Assembly: GCA_964607795.1 (NCBI GenBank)
Contig: CAZSLA010000011.1
Location: forward strand, 1 to 27,589
DNA: 27,589 bases
Source of the DNA: DYGT01 sp964607795
GTDB lineage: Bacteria; Patescibacteriota; Microgenomatia; UBA8517
Direction: 5' to 3'
Part shown: positions 22,870 to 27,589 of the stretch, in pieces
Layout: every line of letters starts with the position of its first letter
How positions within the stretch are numbered: the stretch's first letter is position 1
The notes under the pieces: model-generated
What the model was told of the DNA's origin: nothing
Database searches by the model: none
Seen by the model: the letters and a program-made list of their open reading frames with translations, nothing else
Translations under genes and position numbers: made by a program

Positions 22870-24426
22870 ATGCAGGAAAGTCTTGTAGTTTTGGGTCGAG
22901 TTAAAAAAGCTCAATATCCCATCCATCCCTTTAATCCTCCTGTATATTATCCCGAATTTAGGAATCTTTCTTATAAGGTAGATCTAGACCCAAGCAATGA
23001 GATATATGGTTTAGTAAGGAATTTGATATTTGAGCTCGGCCTTGATAAAAGGAATTTCAACACTGGTAATTGGAAACCATTCAAAGATTTACTACCTACT
23101 CATGGTCATGTGGTTTTAAAACCCAACTTTGTTAAGGGTTCTCACTTGCTGGGTAAAGTGGGGGTTGAGGCTACTATAACACACGCTTCCTTAATGAGGC
23201 CAATTGCGGATTATATACTTATATCCTCCGCCGGGAAGTGTAGAATAACTATTGCTGACGTTCCTCTGCAAAGTTCTGTTTGGGAAGATATAATTCGAGA
23301 GAGTGGCGTAAAAGAGCTTGTAGACTTTTATAAAAAACATAATATAAGAATTGATTTACTAGACCTCCGGAGGGAAATTTCTCTTTTAAATGAGGAGCTG
23401 ATTATTCAAAAAAGAATATATAAAGATCGAGACCCAAGAGGATATGTTTCGGTGGACCTTGGAGACAAAAGCGCTTTCACTGAAATAATTGATTATAGTG
23501 AAAAGTTGATGATTACTGATTATGATAAACATACAGTTTCAAAGCATCACAACAGAAATAAAAATGAATACTATATAGCAAAAACATTTCTGGATGCAGA
23601 TTTGTTTATAAATTTACCTAAACTGAAAACGCACAAAAAAACGGGCATAACAGTGGCAGGAAAAAATTTAATTGGCATAAACGGAGATAAAAGGTGGATT
23701 GCGCACCACAGAGAAGGTTCGGCTGAAGAAGGCGGGGATGAGTTTCCAAAATACAATTATAAAGATTGGATTGAATTTCATCTTTTTGCTTTTTTAAAAC
23801 GGCATGAGGGATGGGGTGTAATGACAGCCACTTTAATTAGAAAGATTCACAGATTTATATTTTGTAATTTAAAGAAAATTAAGCATCTTTTTCAGAAAGT
23901 TGATGTAGAAAAAGGATTAATGTCTGGATATAGCCAGTTTTTGGAAGACTTTCCTAACGCATCATTTGATGTGTTTAAACAGCTAAACCCCCAAAAACCT
24001 AAGTATATCGAGGGAAATTGGCATGGAAATGATACCTTATGGAGAACTATTTCAGATCTTAATTGGATAATCATGTATGCAGATAAAAAGGGGATATTAA
24101 GAGATAAAAGGCAACGAAATTATATATGTTTTGTTGATGGTGTTGTAGCGGGTGAGGGTGAAGGCCCGATGACGAATATACCTAAACGCGCGGGGTTAAT
24201 AATGGCGGGCTTCCATCCTCTAGCAATTGATATTGCTGCAGTAGCGTTAATGGGATTTGATTATAATAAGATTCCAGCTATTTATAAATTGATTGGACAT
24301 AAAAAGATCAATTATTGCAATTTGGAACCTGCAAAAATAAGGTATCGTCCCCAAAAGAGTTTGGATAAATATAAACTACATTTTAAACCCCCTGTTTCTT
24401 GGAAAGGTCACATAGAACAGGTCTAG
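22870..24426 (+). CDS. DUF362 domain-containing protein
   Basis: A 518-residue protein. DUF362 landmarks are VVLKPNFVKG (81-90), THASLMRPIADYIL (104-117), ITIADVPLQSS (126-136), LFINLPKLKTHKKTGITVAGKN (~245-264), VDGVVAGEGEGP (422-433) and AGFHPLAIDIAAVALMG (~443-459). The family is of uncertain biochemical role; some members are fused to ferredoxin-like iron-sulfur domains. No CxxCxxC cluster is present here, so electron transfer is not supported. A long segment between the KLKTH and VDG blocks (~270-420) seems longer than in simple members. No signal peptide is seen, so it is probably cytosolic. It sits alone after a probable leaderless promoter. Its TAG stop overlaps the stop of the convergent gene within the palindrome CTAG. 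Its link to glycan synthesis rests on location only. Confidence 0.8.
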   Translation: MQESLVVLGRVKKAQYPIHPFNPPVYYPEFRNLSYKVDLDPSNEIYGLVRNLIFELGLDKRNFNTGNWKPFKDLLPTHGHVVLKPNFVKGSHLLGKVGVEATITHASLMRPIADYILISSAGKCRITIADVPLQSSVWEDIIRESGVKELVDFYKKHNIRIDLLDLRREISLLNEELIIQKRIYKDRDPRGYVSVDLGDKSAFTEIIDYSEKLMITDYDKHTVSKHHNRNKNEYYIAKTFLDADLFINLPKLKTHKKTGITVAGKNLIGINGDKRWIAHHREGSAEEGGDEFPKYNYKDWIEFHLFAFLKRHEGWGVMTATLIRKIHRFIFCNLKKIKHLFQKVDVEKGLMSGYSQFLEDFPNASFDVFKQLNPQKPKYIEGNWHGNDTLWRTISDLNWIIMYADKKGILRDKRQRNYICFVDGVVAGEGEGPMTNIPKRAGLIMAGFHPLAIDIAAVALMGFDYNKIPAIYKLIGHKKINYCNLEPAKIRYRPQKSLDKYKLHFKPPVSWKGHIEQV

Positions 24427-24435
24427 GATTTTTTT
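24391..24435 (+). terminator. weak candidate intrinsic terminator after the DUF362 gene
   Basis: CCTGTTTC (24391-24398) can pair with GAACAGG (24415-24421) around a 16-nt loop, with one bulged T. A run of seven T follows at 24429-24435. The loop is large and the T run begins 7 nt after the stem, so this is a poor match to a classic terminator. It overlaps the end of the gene and the start of the convergent reading frame. Confidence 0.25.
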
Positions 24436-25058
24436 GTTAAAACCGCGAGGGTAGTTATTGCTACGGTCCAAAAAACAAAAAAACCAGTATCTTTGGATAA
24501 ATGAAAAAAAATATCTTCGTAAAGTTTTTTTTGAGCAGGTACTCCCTGGACCAGTTTGAATACAATATCACTCTCTGATTCTTGGCCATTGATGGTTAGT
24601 GTACCTTCTTGCAAACAATCGTCGGTTGATATAAATACACCAATGCTGTCATCGGGCTGACCGGATATGGATTCCAGTTCAAAGATATAGGCTTTATCTT
24701 TTGCATTTGAAATTTGCGGTATGCCGAAGGTGAAATATTGATTATCCTGCATTTGGTCAACTTTGTAAGTGTACTCAAAATGCCAATCGTCGGCGCCAAG
24801 CTCTTTGATGCGAAAAACCAGTAAGTCCTGGCTGATGTATTGGTAATTTGCAAATTTTATTGCCACAATCCCGAATGCCTCCGCCTGGGACACAAATGTT
24901 TGGCGGTATAAGTCGCCCTTAAGGATTCTGACCGGTACTTCTTTTTGGCAATTAAGAGTCATTTGATCCACCATCAAGGCCTTCGCGTCTTGAACAGCAG
25001 CTAGAGTAATAAAGGCTAAAAATACTGTAAATAATATAGATTTAATTATTTTTACCAT
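24423..25058 (-). CDS. secreted, membrane-anchored hypothetical protein
   Basis: A 211-residue protein with no family I can name. It has a signal peptide (basic start MVKIIKS, hydrophobic 8-22, probable cut after AKA at 27). A largely beta-strand-like domain follows (~30-175), then a C-terminal membrane helix (~192-208) and a basic end. Thus most of it should sit outside the membrane. Two cysteines (37 and 148) could form a disulfide. The alternation of hydrophobic and polar residues (YRQTFVSQAEAFGIVAIKF, TFGIPQISNAKDKAYIFELES) recalls the beta-sandwich tails attached to membrane glycosyltransferases. It starts 17 nt inside the end of the GT-C gene upstream, with no -10 before it, so it is probably co-transcribed and may be that enzyme's extracytoplasmic partner (inference). 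Confidence 0.75.
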   Translation of the reverse strand: MVKIIKSILFTVFLAFITLAAVQDAKALMVDQMTLNCQKEVPVRILKGDLYRQTFVSQAEAFGIVAIKFANYQYISQDLLVFRIKELGADDWHFEYTYKVDQMQDNQYFTFGIPQISNAKDKAYIFELESISGQPDDSIGVFISTDDCLQEGTLTINGQESESDIVFKLVQGVPAQKKLYEDIFFHLSKDTGFFVFWTVAITTLAVLTKKS

Positions 25059-26286
25059 AGGTTTTGAATAAATAAAAAATCCAATAAAAACAAAAAGCCG
25101 AAAAAATTGTTTTTGCGATACTTACCCACTTTAAAAATTCAATGATGGGGAAAAATTGTTTGGGATCAATATGCTTAAATACAATTGATATGGGCGTCAT
25201 TAAGCCAAAAGAAACGGCATTCCCCCAGGTCAAAATGTAGATAAAATAAAATGGCATTACCAGCCAAAAGCTTTTCCACAAAAAATCGGAATTATCGTTT
25301 ATCGACACAGTGAGAAAAAAGGGCATTACCCAGGATAGATACTGCGGGTGAAAGACGGAGGTTCCGTAATAGGCGAAGAGGGTCAAGGCACTAAACAAAG
25401 CGAAAATTTGAGCTTTACCGATTTTGTTAAGGGCATTTTGTTTTTCTAGCCACCATATAAAGGCTATACCCATAAGCAAAAAGAAGAGATATATCTCCAC
25501 TCGGCCAGTATCGATACTTGCCTCAAAAAGATAATTAGGATGGGCGCCGGAGCGGATCCATTTTTCCTCTGTCAGAATTTGTGCAGTTTCCTGTGTCCAG
25601 ACGGGGATGGTTTTGAGAAGATAAAAAAGTCCGCCCGTTAGACTCACAGATATGCTCGCCCAAAGCAAGCTTCCAAATGAAATTCCCAGAGCGGGTATGA
25701 GTAGGGCATAAGATAAACGTGTGGTGAGCGTGAACGCCAAAACTGTAGAAGTAAGTGCGACCAGTTTAAATTTACTTAAATTTTTGTATTTAGATAAAAG
25801 ATAGAGAATCAAGGTGGAAAATAAAACTGGGTAGGTTTCAAACCTGCCGAATATATAAACCGAATAAATCATCACCGGGTTAAGTGCTAAAAATACGGCA
25901 GTTTTAATTTTTAAACCTTTATCCTTTTGTGTAATCAGCTGCCAAATTAAATACCAATAGCCAATTTCAAACAATAAATAAGGCAGCTTGAAAAAAAAGA
26001 TGGCCCGATTAAGATGGTCCATTTCCAAAGGGTTGATATTGAGCTTGGCAAGCTCGCTACAAGGGGTAATAGGCAGGGTGAGCTTAGTGAAAAGGGATTC
26101 CAAGGCATGAACACCAAAATCCGAGTGATCAAAAACAGTATTCGGGCCACAAACTATTTTCCAGACGCGCGTGTGTACAGAATATAAATCATCGTGGGCA
26201 AAAAATGGCATTAGAATAAGGCGTATTAAAATTCCAAGCAAAAATATTCGTTTAATTGAAAGCTTACTAAACTTAAGTTTCCACAT
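25042..26286 (-). CDS. GT-C family membrane glycosyltransferase
   Basis: A 414-residue multi-pass protein with about 10-11 helices. The first outer loop holds FFAHDDLYSVHTRVW (~28-42) with an Asp-Asp pair (32-33), as expected for GT-C catalysis. ALNPVMIYSVYIFGRFE (~134-150) and VFHPQYLSWVMPFF (~311-324) resemble the PIG-M/GT87-like mannosyltransferases, whose donors are polyprenyl-phosphate mannoses. An in-frame TTG at 26304 would add six residues. I prefer the ATG at 26286 because TATACT ends exactly 6 nt before it, matching other unit starts here. Specificity is unknown. The last 17 nt overlap the secreted protein gene at 24423-25058. Confidence 0.82.
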   Translation of the reverse strand: MWKLKFSKLSIKRIFLLGILIRLILMPFFAHDDLYSVHTRVWKIVCGPNTVFDHSDFGVHALESLFTKLTLPITPCSELAKLNINPLEMDHLNRAIFFFKLPYLLFEIGYWYLIWQLITQKDKGLKIKTAVFLALNPVMIYSVYIFGRFETYPVLFSTLILYLLSKYKNLSKFKLVALTSTVLAFTLTTRLSYALLIPALGISFGSLLWASISVSLTGGLFYLLKTIPVWTQETAQILTEEKWIRSGAHPNYLFEASIDTGRVEIYLFFLLMGIAFIWWLEKQNALNKIGKAQIFALFSALTLFAYYGTSVFHPQYLSWVMPFFLTVSINDNSDFLWKSFWLVMPFYFIYILTWGNAVSFGLMTPISIVFKHIDPKQFFPIIEFLKWVSIAKTIFSAFCFYWIFYLFKTYGKNN

Positions 26287-26292
26287 AGCCCC

Positions 26293-26298
26293 AGTATA
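26293..26298 (-). promoter_or_regulatory. -10 element of a probable leaderless promoter (for 26286)
   Basis: On the minus strand TATACT is followed by six bases and then the ATG at 26286, so the predicted transcription start is the A of the start codon. No good -35 is seen. This also decides the start of the gene, because the TTG at 26304 would lie upstream of the promoter. Confidence 0.55.
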
Positions 26299-26376
26299 CT
26301 GCAAAAATTTTACTATATCTGCTCATAAAGCCACACGTCTTAGCGCGTTAGGTGGAGAATAGTCTGATAGAGCCAA

Positions 26377-26406
26377 GAAAGCCGTGGGTTTTAGCCAGCG
26401 GATTTC
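26377..26406 (-). terminator. hairpin directly after the stop of the partial GT-C gene
   Basis: GAAA/TTTC (4 bp), one mismatch, CCG/CGG (3 bp), a bulged G and TGG/CCA (3 bp) close a 7-nt loop. On the minus strand it starts at the base after the TAG at 26407-26409. The following bases (TTGG) give only a short T stretch, so it is a weak or factor-assisted terminator at best, or a stabilising 3' hairpin. Confidence 0.35.
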
Positions 26407-27589
26407 CTACTCGCAATAGTTTGTTATATTTAGGTCGCTTGTGTAAATTGTGGCTATATGTGCACCTTTTACAAAAATATTTTTTACCAAAGACGATTTT
26501 TTAATCTCTAAAACGTCTTTGTTGTGTGGGAGCAGGGTTTCGTGAGCGTGTTCAAGAATTATTAACTTTTCTTTTTGCCAGTCTGTGGTGATTTTTAAAC
26601 TACTGTAATATGGAGCCACTGTTTTACTGCTGCCCAAAATGGCCACGGCGTCTATTTCCGGAAAGCACGTGTCAATGAACTCTACTGCCTCGCGTGTGCC
26701 ATAGCAAATATCGGGGATGTCGTATCTTTGGGCGTTTTTACTGCCTCCGATGAATGAGTTATAAAACAAATAATAATCTGGATAATAAGACATGGCGACT
26801 GTAAGCTGGTAAATGATTAAGCCCGTGGCTCCTAGTATTTTTATCGTTTGCGAGCTTTTATTAATTAATTGCCAAAAGGAGATAGCCGAGGCAAGATAAA
26901 TCCACGGCCAAAGAGGAAGAATGTATCGGGGCCCCAGTTTTTTGTCCATAATGCTCATTACCACCAGATACGTTAGGTTAAATAATATGATACCCAGAGC
27001 CACTTTGTTTAGCTTTTTTAAGTGGTGGATGGATGAAATTAATAGAATTACGATCAATACGGGCAAGCGCGTAGCAATTTGAAAGAGATAATAAGTAATG
27101 GGTGGGGACTTGGTAATTTGGCCCAAAAAGAAATTGTCCGACCCTAAGGTGGCGATAGTTGCCTGGTTCCATAAATAGGTAAAGGCAAAAAGCGGATTTT
27201 GCCATAAATAAGGCCAAAGAAGATAAATGCATATACACATGCCAACCAGGATCAGGCCCATTTTTTTAATCGCTTGGCGGCTATTGGTAAATAGTGCCGG
27301 AGCCAGGGCAACAAAAATCAAAAGCCCCGTGGGCTTGGATAAAAAGGCAAGCGCGGCAAATAAAGAGGTGAGTGTTATTGATTGTTTATTATTTTTAATC
27401 AGGAAAAAACTGCAAATAGCCAGAAAACAAAAGGTGCTAAGCATGGCGTCTTGCAAAACAGTACGTGAGCTTTGTAAAAAAACCGGATCAAGTGCCAAAA
27501 GAATAGTTCCGATAAACGCTACGTATTTGTTGCTCAACTTTTTGGTAAAAAAGTAAAAAAGAAATAAAAATCCACACATAAATAAGGCA
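26407..27589 (-). CDS. PMT-like GT-C membrane glycosyltransferase, 5' end cut by window edge
   Basis: The frame is open to the right edge (codons A-L-F precede the ATG at 27579), and the N-terminal helix and catalytic loop expected of the family are missing. That ATG is therefore internal and about 393 residues are visible. Landmarks of GT39/GT83-type transferases are LLALDPVFLQSSRTVLQDAM (~26-45 from that ATG), FLSKPTGLLIFVALAPALF (~73-91) and LGPRYILPLWPWIYLA (~208-223). A polar tail of about 110 residues follows the last helix and is probably extracytoplasmic. By family it transfers a sugar from a polyprenyl-phosphate donor to a protein or lipid-linked acceptor. It shares the R-Y/H-x-x-x-x-x-P membrane motif with the tandem pair at 5719-9311. 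A hairpin follows its stop. Confidence 0.8.
   Translation of the reverse strand, partial: ALFMCGFLFLFYFFTKKLSNKYVAFIGTILLALDPVFLQSSRTVLQDAMLSTFCFLAICSFFLIKNNKQSITLTSLFAALAFLSKPTGLLIFVALAPALFTNSRQAIKKMGLILVGMCICIYLLWPYLWQNPLFAFTYLWNQATIATLGSDNFFLGQITKSPPITYYLFQIATRLPVLIVILLISSIHHLKKLNKVALGIILFNLTYLVVMSIMDKKLGPRYILPLWPWIYLASAISFWQLINKSSQTIKILGATGLIIYQLTVAMSYYPDYYLFYNSFIGGSKNAQRYDIPDICYGTREAVEFIDTCFPEIDAVAILGSSKTVAPYYSSLKITTDWQKEKLIILEHAHETLLPHNKDVLEIKKSSLVKNIFVKGAHIATIYTSDLNITNYCE

Larger units (their letters stand above)
26287..26406. other. 120-bp gap, longest gene-free stretch, with inverted repeats
   Basis: No reading frame of note occupies this gap. It is richer in G+C than the cassette at 18.4-22.85 kb and contains two possible hairpins: CCAC (26331-26334) with GTGG (26352-26355), and the larger one at 26377-26406. 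The promoter of 26286 lies at its left end. It could be a 3' untranslated region plus terminator of the partial gene to its right, or a small RNA. I do not recognise a known RNA family in it. Confidence 0.4.

Noticed and set aside
27577..27579. ATG as the true start of the last minus-strand gene
   Set aside because: The frame continues to the window edge, and the first helix and catalytic loop expected for the family are missing.
1..27589. Alternative genetic code with TGA read as glycine, known in some CPR lineages
   Set aside because: Many genes end at TGA in tight ATGA overlaps and no gene needs TGA read-through.
1..27589. tRNA, rRNA, CRISPR array, transposase or phage genes
   Set aside because: Nearly every base is covered by glycan-related coding sequence; I saw no direct-repeat array, tRNA-like fold or integrase/transposase motif.

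Overview
The window is a 27.6-kb, gene-dense, AT-rich bacterial segment devoted almost entirely to building cell-surface glycans. It holds 23 protein genes, two of them cut by the window edges. There are no RNA genes, insertion sequences or CRISPR arrays that I can support, and no gene-free stretch over 300 bases (the longest is 120 bp, 26287-26406). TGA, TAA and TAG all act as stops, so the standard bacterial code fits. The close packing (1-, 4-, 7- and 14-nt overlaps), weak Shine-Dalgarno sequences, leaderless-looking starts and the many GT2/GT4/GT-C proteins fit a Candidate Phyla Radiation (Patescibacteria) genome, perhaps of the Microgenomates group. The lineage is an inference from style and remembered family resemblance, not from a marker gene.

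Layout. (A) 1-9311, plus strand: a partial GT4 transferase, a PIG-V-like membrane mannosyltransferase, a Wzx/MATE-type flippase, a GT2, a GT4, a SAM methyltransferase and two tandem PMT-like (GT39-like) membrane transferases, all overlapping and probably one operon. (B) 9303-10238, minus strand: one polyprenyl-phosphate GT2 transferase, convergent with A. (C) 10259-17276, plus strand: GT2, GT4-like, WbbL-like GT2, a 1047-residue membrane protein with a large extracytoplasmic part, and a second polyprenyl-phosphate GT2. (D) 17273-22848, plus strand: GT4, a CapK/PaaK-like adenylate-forming enzyme, a methyltransferase, a second flippase and another GT4. From about 18.4 to 22.85 kb this part is visibly poorer in G+C and looks like an exchangeable cassette. 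(E) 22870-24426: a DUF362 protein on its own likely promoter. (F) 24423-27589, minus strand: a small secreted beta-rich protein coupled to a GT-C membrane transferase, then a partial PMT-like transferase.

How it works together (inference from families). Cytosolic GT2/GT4 enzymes would build lipid-linked oligosaccharides, which the methyltransferases and the CapK-like enzyme may decorate. Two flippases would export them. DPM1/GtrB-like GT2 enzymes would make polyprenyl-phosphate sugars used outside the membrane by the multi-pass GT-C transferases. I recognise no initiating sugar-phosphate transferase, Wzy polymerase, ligase or nucleotide-sugar synthesis gene, so the pathway must be completed elsewhere.

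The most distinctive signal is regulatory. Wherever a gene is not overlap-coupled to the one before it, a -10-like hexamer usually sits 6-7 nt before the ATG, predicting leaderless mRNAs. At 10239-10258 two such promoters are packed back-to-back in 20 bp.
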